64,000 nt of DNA from Methylobacterium dankookense (GTDB taxonomy: Bacteria > Pseudomonadota > Alphaproteobacteria > Rhizobiales > Beijerinckiaceae): assembly GCF_902141855.1 (NCBI RefSeq), contig NZ_CABFVH010000021.1:1-64000 (forward strand), read 5' to 3'. The notes beneath the pieces were generated by a model. The model ran no database searches, had not been told where the DNA came from, and saw only the letters and a list, made by a program, of their open reading frames with translations. This document shows positions 1 to 9,922 of the stretch, piece after piece; positions within the stretch are counted from its first letter, which is position 1; every line of letters starts with the position of its first letter. The position numbers and the translations under genes are program-made.

Positions 1-14
1 TTGTGTTTTTTTGT

Positions 15-80
15 CAAAGAAGAAGACGGATTGTGAGATGCCCAGAGGCCTCGGGGTTGGGGAATGTTTATAAGAGCCCG
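15..80 (+). other. Sequencing adapter remnant (Illumina P7/Nextera-like) at contig end
   Basis: In order, the bases resemble the Illumina P7 oligo (CAA.GAAGACGG..GAGAT at 15-39), an eight-base index-like stretch, a Nextera read-2 segment (48-62), and the transposase mosaic end. Positions 62-80 match AGATGTGTATAAGAGACAG at most bases. Spacing between the parts is right to within a base. This AT-rich stretch changes abruptly to GC-rich coding sequence at about 81. The many small errors suggest low-quality read ends. It is not genomic and nothing should be predicted from it. Confidence 0.75.
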
Positions 81-2346
81 TGCCGGCGCGGCTCCCCCCC
101 GGCCCCGCCCGGCCGCCGCGCGCCCCGCCGGGGCCGCGCCCGCCGCCCGCCCGCCGCTGACCCCGCGCCTGGCCTCCACCGAGCCGCGCCGCACCCTCAC
201 GGCGGACGTGCGCAAGCCGCGCGACCTGAACTTCATGGCCCGCCCGGCGCCCGCGCCGGAGCCGGAGAAGCCCGCAACGCCGACCACCGCCGCGCGTCCC
301 GCCTCGGCCACCGCCGCCCGTCCGGCCCCCGGCCGCGCCGCCGCGATGGAGGACGAGAGCGAGACCAAGCGCGTGATCCGGCGCCCCGGTCAGCCGCTCA
401 AGATCATCGCCGCGCCCAAGACGCCGAAATCCCCCGGCGCCGACCGCAGCAACCGCGGCCGCCTCACCATCGCCAACGCCACCTCGGGCGAGGACGAGCG
501 CACGCGCTCGGTCGCCTCGTTCCGCCGCCGGCAGCAGCGCATGAGCGGCCACCGGCACGTTGAGCAGAAAGAGAAGCTGTCCCGCGACGTGGTTATCCCC
601 GAGACGATCACCATCCAGGAACTCGCCAACCGCATGTCGGAGCGGGCCGTGGACGTCATCCGTCTGCTGATGAAGCAGGGCCAGATCCATAAGATCACCG
701 ACGTGATCGATTCGGACACCGCCCAGCTCATCGCCGAGGAGCTCGGCCATACGGTGCGCCGCGTCGCCGAGTCGGACGTCGAGGAGGGCCTGACCTCGGA
801 CGAGCCGGATCTGGAGGAGGATCTCGATCCCCGTCCGCCGGTCGTCACGATCATGGGCCATGTCGACCACGGCAAGACCTCGCTGCTCGACGCCATCCGC
901 AAGGCGAACGTGGTCGAAGGCGAGGCCGGCGGCATCACCCAGCATATCGGCGCCTACCAGGTGGCGGCGCCGTCCGGCGACCTCGTCACCTTCATCGACA
1001 CCCCCGGCCACGCGGCCTTCACCTCCATGCGCGCCCGCGGCGCCAAGGTGACGGACATCGTCGTGATCGTGGTGGCGGCCGATGACGGCGTCATGCCCCA
1101 GACGATCGAGGCGATTCAGCACGCCAAGGCGGCGAACGTCCCGATGATCATCGCCGTCAACAAGATCGACAAGGCGGATGCGAAGCCGGAGCGGGTCCGC
1201 ACGGAGCTGCTGCAGCACGACATCCAGGTCGAGTCGATGGGCGGCGAGACGCTGGAGTTCGAGGTCTCCGCCAAGACCGGTCAGGGCCTGCCCGAATTGC
1301 TGGAGGGCATCCAGATCCAGGCCGAGATCATGAACCTGCGCGCCAACGAGAAGCGCGACGGCGAGGGCACGGTGATCGAGGCCCAGCTCGACCGCGGCCG
1401 CGGTCCGGTGGCCACCGTGCTCGTGCAGCGCGGCACGCTCTTCACCGGCGACATCGTCGTGGCCGGCGCCGAGTGGGGCAAGGTCCGCGCGCTGATCGAC
1501 GACCAGGGCGAGCACGTCCAGTATGCCGGCCCGTCGGTGCCGGTGGAGGTGCTCGGCTTCAACGGCACGCCCGATGCCGGCGACCGCGTCATCGTGGTGC
1601 CGAGCGAGGCCCGCGCCCGCGAGGTCACCGAGTACCGCGCCCGCCTGAAGCGCGAGCGCGCGGCCGCCCGCAGCGGCGGCGCCAACCGCTCGCTCGTCGA
1701 CATGATGCGCGAGATGAAGGAAGGCGCCGGCCGCAAGGAGCTGCCGGTCGTCATCAAGGGCGACGTGCAGGGCTCGGTCGAGGCGATCTCCGGCGCGCTG
1801 GAGAAGCTCGGCAACGACGAGGTCGGCGCGCGCATCCTGCTCGCGGGCGTCGGCGGCATCACCGAGTCCGACATCACCCTGGCGCAGGCCTCGAAGGCCT
1901 TCGTCATCGGCTTCAACGTGCGCGCCCACAAGGAAGCGCGCGAGTCGGCCGAGCGCAACGGCGTCGACATCCGCTACTACAACATCATCTACGACCTCGT
2001 GGACGACATCAAAGCCACGCTGTCGGGGATGCTGCCGCCGACGCTCCGCGAGGAGCGGCTGGGCGAGGCGGTCATCCAAGAGGTGTTCGAGGTCTCGAAG
2101 GTCGGCAAGGTCGCGGGTTGCCGCGTCATGGACGGCACTGTCGAGCGCGGCGCCCATGTCCGCCTGATCCGCGACAGCGTGGTGATCCACGAGGGCAAGC
2201 TGAAGACGCTCAAGCGCTTCAAGGACGACGCCAAGGAGGTCACCTCCGGCCAGGAATGCGGCATGGCCTTCGAGAACTTCGAGAACATGCGCGCTGGCGA
2301 CACCATCGAGTGCTACCGGGTCGAGGAGATCCGCCGCACGCTCTGA
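64..2346 (+). CDS. infB: Translation initiation factor IF-2 (5'-partial at contig end)
   Basis: IF-2 is the GTPase that places initiator tRNA on the 30S subunit and promotes 50S joining. Visible parts are an Ala/Pro-rich N-terminal linker (to about residue 130), an IF2_N-like segment ([23 protein letters not shown]), and the G domain with P-loop GHVDHGKT near residue 264, DTPGHAAF near 314 and NKID near 368, followed by the beta-barrel domains II and IV. The ATG at 64 and the next four or five codons lie in adapter-like sequence. The true protein therefore starts upstream, off the contig; alphaproteobacterial IF-2 is usually well over 850 residues, against 760 here. rbfA and truB follow on the same strand, the usual infB cluster. 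Confidence 0.95.
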   Translation: MFIRARAGAAPPRPRPAAARPAGAAPAARPPLTPRLASTEPRRTLTADVRKPRDLNFMARPAPAPEPEKPATPTTAARPASATAARPAPGRAAAMEDESETKRVIRRPGQPLKIIAAPKTPKSPGADRSNRGRLTIANATSGEDERTRSVASFRRRQQRMSGHRHVEQKEKLSRDVVIPETITIQELANRMSERAVDVIRLLMKQGQIHKITDVIDSDTAQLIAEELGHTVRRVAESDVEEGLTSDEPDLEEDLDPRPPVVTIMGHVDHGKTSLLDAIRKANVVEGEAGGITQHIGAYQVAAPSGDLVTFIDTPGHAAFTSMRARGAKVTDIVVIVVAADDGVMPQTIEAIQHAKAANVPMIIAVNKIDKADAKPERVRTELLQHDIQVESMGGETLEFEVSAKTGQGLPELLEGIQIQAEIMNLRANEKRDGEGTVIEAQLDRGRGPVATVLVQRGTLFTGDIVVAGAEWGKVRALIDDQGEHVQYAGPSVPVEVLGFNGTPDAGDRVIVVPSEARAREVTEYRARLKRERAAARSGGANRSLVDMMREMKEGAGRKELPVVIKGDVQGSVEAISGALEKLGNDEVGARILLAGVGGITESDITLAQASKAFVIGFNVRAHKEARESAERNGVDIRYYNIIYDLVDDIKATLSGMLPPTLREERLGEAVIQEVFEVSKVGKVAGCRVMDGTVERGAHVRLIRDSVVIHEGKLKTLKRFKDDAKEVTSGQECGMAFENFENMRAGDTIECYRVEEIRRTL

Positions 2347-2459
2347 TACGGCCGTCGACGGCCTGGCACGGCGGCTGCAGCCTTCCGCTGCGGCCGCCGT
2401 TTCCTTTCGAACCCCCGCCCGCGGCCGATCCCGCGCCGGGGCCGGACATCTGTTGAGAC

Positions 2460-2873
2460 ATGGCTCAGAAACCCCAATCCGCCGGTCCCTCGCAGCGCCA
2501 GCAGCGCGTGGCCGAACTCGTGCGTCATGCGCTCGCCGAAGTGCTCCAGCGCGGCGACGTGCAGGATCCGACCCTGTCCTCGCACGTCATCACCGTGCCG
2601 GAGGTACGGATGTCGCCGGACCTGAAACTCGCCACTGCCTACGTCATGCCGCTCGGCGGCCAGGACGAGGCGCCGGTGCTCGCCGCCCTCGACCGCAACC
2701 GCAAGGTGCTGCGGCAGGAGGTGGCGCGCCGCGTGAACCTGAAATACGCGCCGGAGCTGCGCTTCCGCCGCGACGAGACCTTCGACGAGGCGGCCCGCAT
2801 CGACCGCCTGCTGCGCGACGAGCGGGTGAAGCGCGATCTCGTCGCCCCGACGGACGACGAGCCCGACGCCTGA
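2460..2873 (+). CDS. rbfA: Ribosome-binding factor A
   Basis: A 137-residue RbfA, a KH-fold protein that binds the immature 30S subunit near helix 1 of 16S rRNA and is needed for its maturation and for cold adaptation. Family features are the N-terminal [19 protein letters not shown] helix, the central [19 protein letters not shown] strand region, and the C-terminal [19 protein letters not shown] motif. Its length is normal. It begins 113 bases after infB and precedes truB, consistent with one transcription unit of translation genes. Family assignment is firm. Confidence 0.95.
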   Translation: MAQKPQSAGPSQRQQRVAELVRHALAEVLQRGDVQDPTLSSHVITVPEVRMSPDLKLATAYVMPLGGQDEAPVLAALDRNRKVLRQEVARRVNLKYAPELRFRRDETFDEAARIDRLLRDERVKRDLVAPTDDEPDA

Positions 2874-2877
2874 GAGT

Positions 2878-2995
2878 TCGGGGTTCCCGAAGGGACAAGT
2901 CCCTTCGGTGGGGTGTCGGGGCGAAGCCCTGACATGATGATCCCAGGGCTCTGCCCTGGACCCGCGAAAGGGGGGACCCCTTTCGAATCCCGGAC
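2878..2995 (+). repeat. Intergenic palindromic repeat, family A
   Basis: Tandem imperfect hairpins (GAAGGGAC..GTCCCTTC; CCAGGGCTCTGCCCTGG; AAAGGGG..CCCCTTT) fill the rbfA-truB gap. The inverse complement of a closely similar unit occurs at 52152-52262, between a methyltransferase gene and kdsA. The repeated core is CCCAGGGCT.CGCCCTGG followed by ACCCGCGA and a second hairpin. It is transcribed with the operon and may form structured RNA; no protein is encoded. Confidence 0.7.
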
Positions 2996-3071
2996 AGCCG
3001 GGACGGCGTCGATTCAGTTTTTGGACCGTGGGTCGGGGCGCGAGGTGGTCGTCCCCCCGCTTGAGAGGACA

Positions 3072-4109
3072 GTGACCGTTTTGATCAACGACCTGCCGCC
3101 CCCGGAACGCCCGGCCGCCGCCGAGATGCCCTTCCCCCGTGAGCGCCGGCCCGGACCCGAGCGCCGCCCGCAGCGCGGCGCGCCGCGGACCGACCGGCCG
3201 CGCAAGCGCGACGTGTCCGGCTGGGTCATCCTCGACAAGGGCGTCGGCATGACCTCGACCCATGCGGTCGCGGTGGTGAAGCGCCTGTTCAACGCCAAGA
3301 AGGCCGGGCATGCCGGCACCCTCGACCCGCTGGCCTCCGGCATCCTGCCGATCGCGCTGGGCGAGGCGACCAAGACGGTGCCCTTCGTGATGGACGGCCG
3401 CAAGGCCTACCGCTTCACCGTGGCCTGGGGCACCGAGACCGATACCGACGACGGCGAGGGCCGCCCCGTCGCCACCAGCGACGCGCGCCCGGCCCGCGAG
3501 GCCGTCGAGGCGGCGCTGCCGAACTTCCTCGGCGCCATCGAGCAGGTGCCGCCGCGCTACTCCGCCATCAAGATCCAGGGCGAGCGCGCCTACGACCTCG
3601 CCCGCGACGGCGAGGTGGTGGAACTGGCCGCGCGCCCCGTGCAGATCGACCGTCTCGCGGTGGTCGAGCACGATGCCGACCACACGGTGATCGAGGCCGA
3701 GTGCGGCAAGGGCACCTATGTCCGGGCGCTCGCCCGCGACCTCGGCCGGATGCTCGGCTGCTACGGCCACGTCTCGGCCCTGCGCCGCACCCGCGTCGGC
3801 CCCTTCACCGAGGCCGATTCCTGCGCGGTCGACACGCTCGACGCCGAGAACCCCGAGGCCAACCTCACCCGCCTCCACCCCGTCGAGACCGCCCTCGACG
3901 GCGTGCCCTCGACCGCGGTCTCGCGCGACATGGCCCTGCGCCTGATGCGCGGCCAGTCGGTGATCCTGCGCGGGCGCGACGCGCCGGTGGGCGGCAAGAT
4001 CTTCGCGACCTGCGGCGGCATCCTCGTGGCCGTCGGCGACGTGGAGCGCGGCGAGCTGGTTCCGCACCGCGTGTTCCACCTGGGCGGCGCGGCCAACCGC
4101 CCGAGCTGA
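3072..4109 (+). CDS. truB: tRNA pseudouridine(55) synthase
   Basis: TruB makes pseudouridine 55 in the T-loop of most tRNAs. The chosen GTG start at 3072 has GAGAGGA just upstream and gives 345 residues; the reading frame stays open to 2913, but those codons fall in the repeat. After a basic, Pro/Arg-rich N-terminal extension the catalytic core reads [17 protein letters not shown] and then [16 protein letters not shown], where the Asp near residue 85 is the catalytic nucleophile family-wide. [16 protein letters not shown] and [12 protein letters not shown] are further TruB signatures. It is the last gene of the infB cluster here. Confidence 0.93.
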   Translation: MTVLINDLPPPERPAAAEMPFPRERRPGPERRPQRGAPRTDRPRKRDVSGWVILDKGVGMTSTHAVAVVKRLFNAKKAGHAGTLDPLASGILPIALGEATKTVPFVMDGRKAYRFTVAWGTETDTDDGEGRPVATSDARPAREAVEAALPNFLGAIEQVPPRYSAIKIQGERAYDLARDGEVVELAARPVQIDRLAVVEHDADHTVIEAECGKGTYVRALARDLGRMLGCYGHVSALRRTRVGPFTEADSCAVDTLDAENPEANLTRLHPVETALDGVPSTAVSRDMALRLMRGQSVILRGRDAPVGGKIFATCGGILVAVGDVERGELVPHRVFHLGGAANRPS

Positions 4110-4399
4110 CTCGGGCTCGCGGGGACGAACCGTCCGCAAGCCTCTCCTCGCTGAGGGCTGGCGGGGATCCTACAGATCGTCCCTCGCGAAGCACCCCCCT
4201 CTCCCCGCGCGCAGGGAGAGGGGATCCGTGGCCGCTCGCTCCGATCGAGCGGAAGGCGTTTCGGAACCATCCTGAGCGTCCCGGGGACGTCGCGCCAACC
4301 GGCTCCTGCAACGGGGAACGTTCGCGCATCCGCACTGTTGCCAGCGCGAGCCGGCGATGCCTTCCGCATCGCCGGCAGCGAAGGGCTTGCGAAGGCGGG
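4110..4399. other. Intergenic region with hairpin repeat
   Basis: No gene is seen between truB and the flavoprotein. A strong hairpin, CCCCTCTCC..GGAGAGGGG, lies at about 4196-4222 and resembles hairpins at about 24927-24950 and 25110-25130. Further imperfect palindromes follow (TCCGATCGAGCGGA; GCCGGCGATGC..GCATCGCCGGC). The promoter of the downstream gene probably lies in the last 100 bases, but no box is convincing. Confidence 0.5.
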
Positions 4400-5794
4400 A
4401 TGCGTGAACTGACCTGCGACGTGGCGGTGATCGGGGCGGGTACCGCCGGCATCGCCGCCTACCGCGCGGCCGCGAAGGCCGGCGCCGAGGCGGTGCTGAT
4501 CGAGCGCGGGCCCGGCGGCACCACCTGCGCCCGTGTCGGCTGCATGCCCTCGAAGCTGCTGATCGCCGCGGGCGCCGCCGCGCACGAGGCCCGCGGGGCC
4601 GGGCTGTTCGGCGTGCGGGTCGGCTCCGTCACGGTCGATGGCAAGGCAGTGATGGCGCGGCTGCGCGCCGAGCGCGACCGCTTCGTCGGCGGCGTGTTCG
4701 AATCCCTCGACGGGATCGAGCCGGATCGCCGCATCTCCGGTCAGGCCCGCTTCCGCGACCACCACACCCTCGCGGTGGACGATCACACCCTGGTCCGCTT
4801 CCGCGCCGCGGTGATCGCCACCGGATCGAGCCCGAATGTGCCCAAACCCCTTCAGGGGCTCGCCGAGCGGGTGCTCACCACGGATACGCTGTTCGAGGTC
4901 CCCGACCTGCCCCGCTCCCTCGCCGTGCTCGGCGGCGGACCCGTCGGCATCGAGCTGGCCCAGGCCATGGCCCGCCTCGGCGTCGCCGTCACCCTGTTCG
5001 ACACCGGCGCGACGCTCGCCGGCCTCAGCCATCCCGATCTCGTCCGTGCGGCGCGCGAGATCTTCGCCGCCGAGCTGGATCTCCACATGGAGAGCGAGAT
5101 CGCCTCCGCCGAGGCCGACGGCGCGGGTCTGCGCCTCGCCTGGACGGGCCCCGACGGAAGCCGGGGCGAGGCGGCGTTCGAGCGGGTTCTCGCCGCCACC
5201 GGCCGGCCGCCGAACCTGGCGGGCCTCGACCTCGAACGGGGCGGCCTGCATCTCGGCGACAAGGGCATGCCGGATTTCGACGCTCGCAGACTGCTCTGCG
5301 CGGGCGCGCCGGTGCTGATCGCGGGCGACGCCGCCGCGCTGCGGCCGGTCCTGCACGAGGCGAGCCGGCAGGGCGGGATCGCGGGCGCCAACGCCGCCGC
5401 GATCGCCCGCGGCGCGGCGCCGGAGGCGCCGGAGCCCTGGACGAACCTCGCCATGGTCTTCACCCATCCGCAGACGGCGAGCGTCGGCGCGTCCTACGAC
5501 CCCGACGCGACCGACCGGATCGAGGGGGGAGCCGATTTCTGCGACCAGGGCCGCGCCCGCATCGAGGGGCACAACCGCGGGGCCCTGCGGCTCTGGGCGG
5601 ACCGGACGGGGCGGCTCCTCGGGGCGGAGATGATCGCGCCCGCCGCCGAGCATCTCGGCCACATCCTCGCCGATGCGATCGGCCGGGGCCTCACAGCGGC
5701 GGCCATGCTCGACCGGCCCGTCTATCATCCCACCGTGGAGGAGGGCCTGAGCGGCGCCCTCTCCGAGATCGCGGACAGCGCAGCCGCGGACTGA
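4400..5794 (+). CDS. Dihydrolipoamide dehydrogenase-like flavin disulfide oxidoreductase
   Basis: A 464-residue pyridine-nucleotide disulfide reductase. The N-terminal FAD-binding motif is VAVIGAGTAGIAAYRAA. The redox-active pair sits in TTCARVGCMPSK (C-x4-C). The NAD(P) motif is LAVLGGGPVGIELAQAMA, the second FAD motif is PVLIAGDAAA, and the dimerisation domain ends in YHPTVEEGL, the His-Glu active-site dyad position. The start is the ATG at 4400 after GAAGGCGGG. It is a paralogue of the pyruvate dehydrogenase E3 at 41198-42637, not a copy: the linker and NAD-domain sequences differ strongly. The physiological disulfide substrate is unknown and no acyltransferase partner lies nearby. Dihydrolipoyl, glutathione-like or mercuric-reductase-like substrates are all possible. 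Confidence 0.85.
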   Translation: MRELTCDVAVIGAGTAGIAAYRAAAKAGAEAVLIERGPGGTTCARVGCMPSKLLIAAGAAAHEARGAGLFGVRVGSVTVDGKAVMARLRAERDRFVGGVFESLDGIEPDRRISGQARFRDHHTLAVDDHTLVRFRAAVIATGSSPNVPKPLQGLAERVLTTDTLFEVPDLPRSLAVLGGGPVGIELAQAMARLGVAVTLFDTGATLAGLSHPDLVRAAREIFAAELDLHMESEIASAEADGAGLRLAWTGPDGSRGEAAFERVLAATGRPPNLAGLDLERGGLHLGDKGMPDFDARRLLCAGAPVLIAGDAAALRPVLHEASRQGGIAGANAAAIARGAAPEAPEPWTNLAMVFTHPQTASVGASYDPDATDRIEGGADFCDQGRARIEGHNRGALRLWADRTGRLLGAEMIAPAAEHLGHILADAIGRGLTAAAMLDRPVYHPTVEEGLSGALSEIADSAAAD

Positions 5795-5941
5795 ACTTGG
5801 TTTGAGCGATCCGACCTGTCCGACTCGATCTGTGCTGGTTCCGAACTGTGACAACAGCGCAGTCGATCGCGGAAAGCCCAGGATTGCGCTTCTCCCGAGG
5901 GGCCTGCATACCGACTGTACGATGAGTTGGTCACCCTGTTG

Positions 5942-8632
5942 ATGCCGCAGGTCGCAACCCCCGGCGCCGTCGATCCCGATCTCGATACCCTGTCCTCGGA
6001 CGAGCTCGATCGGCTCGACCTGGGGGTGATCGGGCTCGACCCGGTGGGACGCATCCTCGTCTTCAACGATGCCGCGAGCGCCCTCTCCGGCCTGTCGCGC
6101 GAGGCGGTTCTCGGACGCAACTACTTCCGCGAGGTCGCGCCCGGCACCAACACGCCGGGCTTCTTCGGCCGCTTCCTGTCCGGCCACCGCCGCGGCGCCT
6201 TCGACGAGAACTTCGAGTTCGTGTTCGGCCGCATGCCGCAGCCCCTGCGCGCGCGGGTGCGCCTGCAGAGCGGCCAGGCCCATGGCTGGCTGACCATCCA
6301 GCCCCTGGAGAGCCTCGGCGTCGGCGCTCCGCGCGAGGCGGTGATGGCGGCCATCGACAGCCGCTTCCGCGCGGAGCCGGTCGATCCGGGCCTGTGCGAG
6401 CGCGAGCCGATCCACATCCCCGGCTCGATCCAGCCGAACGCCGTGATGCTCGCCGCCGACGTGGGCAGCCTGACCGTCGTCGCGCACAGCACCAATGCCG
6501 GCGAGATCCTGCCCGCGGGCGAGCCGCTCCCCGCCGGGCGCCCGCTCGCAGCCGTGCTGCCCCTGCCCTTCGTGGACCTGATCCGCGCCCGGCTGGCCAG
6601 CGGCACCCTGAGCGACGGCCGCACCGTGCGGCGGACCCTGCGCCTCGACGGCGGCACGCCCTATCACGCGGTGGCGCATGCCCATGCCGGCCGCGTCATC
6701 GTCGAGCTGGAGCGCGCGCCGGACAACCCGGACGACTTCGCCGAGGCCCGGCAGACCGATACCGAGCTCGCCGTGGCGCGCCTGCGCGCCGCCGAGACCC
6801 TCGCCGGCGCCGCGCGCATCGCCGCCCTGGAGATCCGTGCGCTCACCGGCTTCGAATCCGTGCTGGTCTACCGCTTCGACGCCGAGTGGAACGGCGAGGC
6901 CATCGCCGAGGACAAGGATTCCGATTGGGGCCGCAGCCTGTTCGGCCTGCGCTTCCCGGCTTCCGACATCCCGGCCCAGGCGCGCGCGCTCTACACCAAG
7001 GCGAAGAGCCGCTTCGTGATCGACCGCGACTCGGTGCCGGTGCCGCTGGTGGCGAGCGCCGAGGCCGGCAACGCCCCCGTCGACCTGACCTTCGCCCAGC
7101 ACCGGACGCTCTCGCCGATCCACCTGGAGTACCAGCGCAACCTCGGCGTGAACGGCTCGATGTCGGTCTCGATCATGGTCGAGAATCGCCTCTGGGGCCT
7201 GATGATCGGCCATCACCGGCGCCCGCATTACGTGGCGCCGGAGACCCGCGCGGCGGCCACCGTGCTCACCGACGCCTTCGCCATGCGGGTGCAGGAGATC
7301 GAGGCGCGCAGCCTCTGGGCCGAGCGCCAGGCGCATCTCGACACCGAGGGGCGGCTCGTGCGCGAGCTGACCCGGGCCGACGACTTCGTCTCGGCCCTCA
7401 CGGCCGGGCCCGTCACGATCCTCGACCTGTTCGGCGCCACCGGCGCCGGCATCGTCACGGGCGAGCGCGTCACGCTGATCGGCAGGGCGCCGCCGGAGGC
7501 CGCGGTCCGCGCCATCGCCGCGTGGCTGCGCGAGCGTCCGGGCAACGAGGCCGGAGCGCTCTCCGCGGAAGTGGATGCCGGTTCGGCGCAAGAGCGCGCG
7601 TCACGACAGAGACCCGGAGCCGCTTCCGATCGCAGCGCAATCGGGAACGGCTCCAGCTTCGCGAGCAGCGCCTTCACCGCCGATTTCCCGGCGGCCGCCG
7701 CCTATCGCGAGATCGCGAGCGGCATCCTCGCGGTCGCCGTCGGCGAGGCGCGGGAGAACCTGCTGCTCTGGTTCCGCCCCGAGGTGCCGAGCACGGTGAC
7801 CTGGGGCGGCGACCCCCGCAAGCCCGTGCTCGCCGGCAGCGGGCCGGTGGCGGTGCTGCCGCGCCGCTCCTTCGAGCGCTGGGTCGAGGAGCGCACGGGC
7901 TTCGCCGCGCCCTGGGCGCCGTGGCAGGTCTCGCTGGCGGAATCCCTCGCCGAGGCGGTGGAGGGCGTGGTGCTGCGCCAGCGCCGCAAGATCGACGAGC
8001 TGACCGGGCTTCTCGCCGAGAAGGAGAAGCTGCTGATCCAGAAGGACATCCTGACCCGGGAGATCGATCACCGGGTCAAGAACTCGCTCCAGATCGTCTC
8101 GTCCTTCCTCCAGATGCAGCGCCGCCAGATCGCCGATGCCGATGCGCGGCAGGCCTTCTCCGACACCTCGGCGCGGGTGATGAGCGTCGCGCGCGTGCAT
8201 GACAGCCTCTACCAGGCCGAGCGCATCGAGGAGGTCGATCTCGGCCAGACCATCGAGAGCCTGTGCAAGGATCTCGCGGGGATTGCGGGCGACGGCCACG
8301 CCGTCGACCTCACCGCCGAGAGCGGGCTGATGGTGCCCTACCGCAAGGCGGTGGCGCTCTCGCTGATCGCGACCGAGCTCGTCACCAACGCCTTCAAGTA
8401 CGGGACAAACCGTCCGGGCGAGGGCCGGGTCGAGGTCACGGTCTCGGCGGCGGGACCGGGCGTCCAGCTCCGCGTCTGCGACGATGGCGGCGGGCTGCCG
8501 GACGGCTGGGAGAACCGGCCGCGCGGCACCGGCCTCGGCATGAAGCTGATCCGGGCGATGCTCGACCAGATCAACGCCCGCCTGGAGGTCGCCAACACGC
8601 CCGGCGCCTGCTTCACCGTCACCACCACATGA
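5942..8632 (+). CDS. bphP: Bacteriophytochrome sensor histidine kinase with N-terminal PYP-like domain
   Basis: A red/far-red sensor kinase of about 896 residues. Residues 27-123 resemble photoactive yellow protein, but the chromophore Cys is Gly (EVAPGTNTP, G68) and the Tyr42/Glu46/Arg52 positions read Phe/Ala/Leu, so it cannot work as a PYP. The phytochrome PAS begins at C152 in CEREPIHIPGSIQP, the usual biliverdin-attachment Cys. The GAF domain has PASDIP (339-344) and HRTLSPIHLEY. The PHY domain has the tongue motif PRRSF (640-644). The kinase is HisKA_2 type (DHRVKNSLQ, H710) with ATPase motifs TELVTNAFKYG and GTGLGMKL. Residues about 541-574 are encoded by an inserted palindromic repeat. 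The frame stays open to 5927 (TTG); ATG 5942 is preferred. It overlaps bphO by four bases. Confidence 0.9.
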   Translation: MPQVATPGAVDPDLDTLSSDELDRLDLGVIGLDPVGRILVFNDAASALSGLSREAVLGRNYFREVAPGTNTPGFFGRFLSGHRRGAFDENFEFVFGRMPQPLRARVRLQSGQAHGWLTIQPLESLGVGAPREAVMAAIDSRFRAEPVDPGLCEREPIHIPGSIQPNAVMLAADVGSLTVVAHSTNAGEILPAGEPLPAGRPLAAVLPLPFVDLIRARLASGTLSDGRTVRRTLRLDGGTPYHAVAHAHAGRVIVELERAPDNPDDFAEARQTDTELAVARLRAAETLAGAARIAALEIRALTGFESVLVYRFDAEWNGEAIAEDKDSDWGRSLFGLRFPASDIPAQARALYTKAKSRFVIDRDSVPVPLVASAEAGNAPVDLTFAQHRTLSPIHLEYQRNLGVNGSMSVSIMVENRLWGLMIGHHRRPHYVAPETRAAATVLTDAFAMRVQEIEARSLWAERQAHLDTEGRLVRELTRADDFVSALTAGPVTILDLFGATGAGIVTGERVTLIGRAPPEAAVRAIAAWLRERPGNEAGALSAEVDAGSAQERASRQRPGAASDRSAIGNGSSFASSAFTADFPAAAAYREIASGILAVAVGEARENLLLWFRPEVPSTVTWGGDPRKPVLAGSGPVAVLPRRSFERWVEERTGFAAPWAPWQVSLAESLAEAVEGVVLRQRRKIDELTGLLAEKEKLLIQKDILTREIDHRVKNSLQIVSSFLQMQRRQIADADARQAFSDTSARVMSVARVHDSLYQAERIEEVDLGQTIESLCKDLAGIAGDGHAVDLTAESGLMVPYRKAVALSLIATELVTNAFKYGTNRPGEGRVEVTVSAAGPGVQLRVCDDGGGLPDGWENRPRGTGLGMKLIRAMLDQINARLEVANTPGACFTVTTT
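7564..7660 (+). repeat. Family C palindromic repeat inserted in frame inside bphP
   Basis: The string GAAGTGGATGCCGGTTCGG and the following AAGAGCGCGCGTCA match units at 23353-23415 and 50561-50626. They are followed by a near-perfect palindrome at 7616-7654 (GGAGCCGCTTCCGAT and ATCGGGAACGGCTCC). In the other two places the unit is intergenic. Here it adds about 30 low-complexity residues (SAQERASRQRPGA...) in the PHY domain, between WLRE and the conserved F.ADFPAA..Y stretch, without breaking the frame. Confidence 0.7.
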
Positions 8633-9213
8633 GGGACGGCCTGCATGCCCGGCTGCGCGCGGCCACCGCGCCGCAGCACGAGGGTCTGGAGCGCGATCTC
8701 GACTGGCGGGCGCGCGTCGCGACGCTTGCCGGCTACCGCGCCCTGCTCGCGCGCCTTCACGGCTTCCACGCCGCCTACGAGCCGGCGATCGCGCAGGCGC
8801 TTGCAGACGAGGCCTTCCTGGCTTCGAGGCGGAGGCTCCCCCGCCTTAAGGCGGATCTGCGCCATCTCGGTCTCCCGGAAGGCGAACTCGCCGCCCTGCC
8901 CCACGCCGAGCCCATCCACCTCCCAAACCCCGCCGCGGCGACCGGTGCGCTCTACGTGCTGGAGGGCTCGACCCTCGGAGGCCAAGTCATCGGCCGCCAT
9001 ATCGGCGCGCTGCACGGTCTGACCGGGGACGGCCTCGCCTATTACCGGGCGCACGGCCCGGCGACGGGGGCGATGTGGGCGGCCTTCCGCGCGCGGCTGG
9101 CCCTGTTCGAGGGCGATCCGGTTGGCGAGGCGGCGCTCACCGAGGCCGCCGTCGCGACCTTCGCGGCGATGCGGGACTGGCTCTGCGCGGAGGCAGCGGC
9201 GCGCGCGGCCTGA
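8629..9213 (+). CDS. bphO: Biliverdin-producing heme oxygenase paired with the phytochrome
   Basis: A 194-residue BphO-type heme oxygenase that cleaves heme to biliverdin, the chromophore of the adjacent phytochrome. The ATG overlaps the bphP stop (ATGA), so the two are translationally coupled. The proximal His lies in TAPQHEGLERDL near residue 18, and the distal helix carries GALYVLEGSTLGGQVIGRHI with the Gly-rich turn typical of bacterial heme oxygenases. Length is normal. Operon partnership with bphP supports the assignment well beyond fold alone. Confidence 0.9.
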   Translation: MRDGLHARLRAATAPQHEGLERDLDWRARVATLAGYRALLARLHGFHAAYEPAIAQALADEAFLASRRRLPRLKADLRHLGLPEGELAALPHAEPIHLPNPAAATGALYVLEGSTLGGQVIGRHIGALHGLTGDGLAYYRAHGPATGAMWAAFRARLALFEGDPVGEAALTEAAVATFAAMRDWLCAEAAARAA

Positions 9214-9228
9214 CCCGACGCGCCCCGC

Positions 9229-9903
<675 letters not shown>

Positions 9904-9922
9904 CCCTGTTGCCGCATCGCGC

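Noticed and set aside
2313..4139. Minus-strand 608-codon open frame over rbfA and truB
   Set aside because: Shadow of two clear plus-strand genes; no ribosome-binding site or motif.
4400..5794. Flavoprotein as a duplicate of lpdA
   Set aside because: The redox motif is TTCARVGC rather than GICLNWGC and the NAD-domain sequence differs widely; it is a distant paralogue, not a duplication.
3761..7591. Very long minus-strand open frame (about 1270 codons) opposite the flavoprotein and bphP genes
   Set aside because: It is antisense to well-supported genes, has the Arg/Gly/Ala/His-rich composition of a GC-rich shadow frame, and shows no domain.
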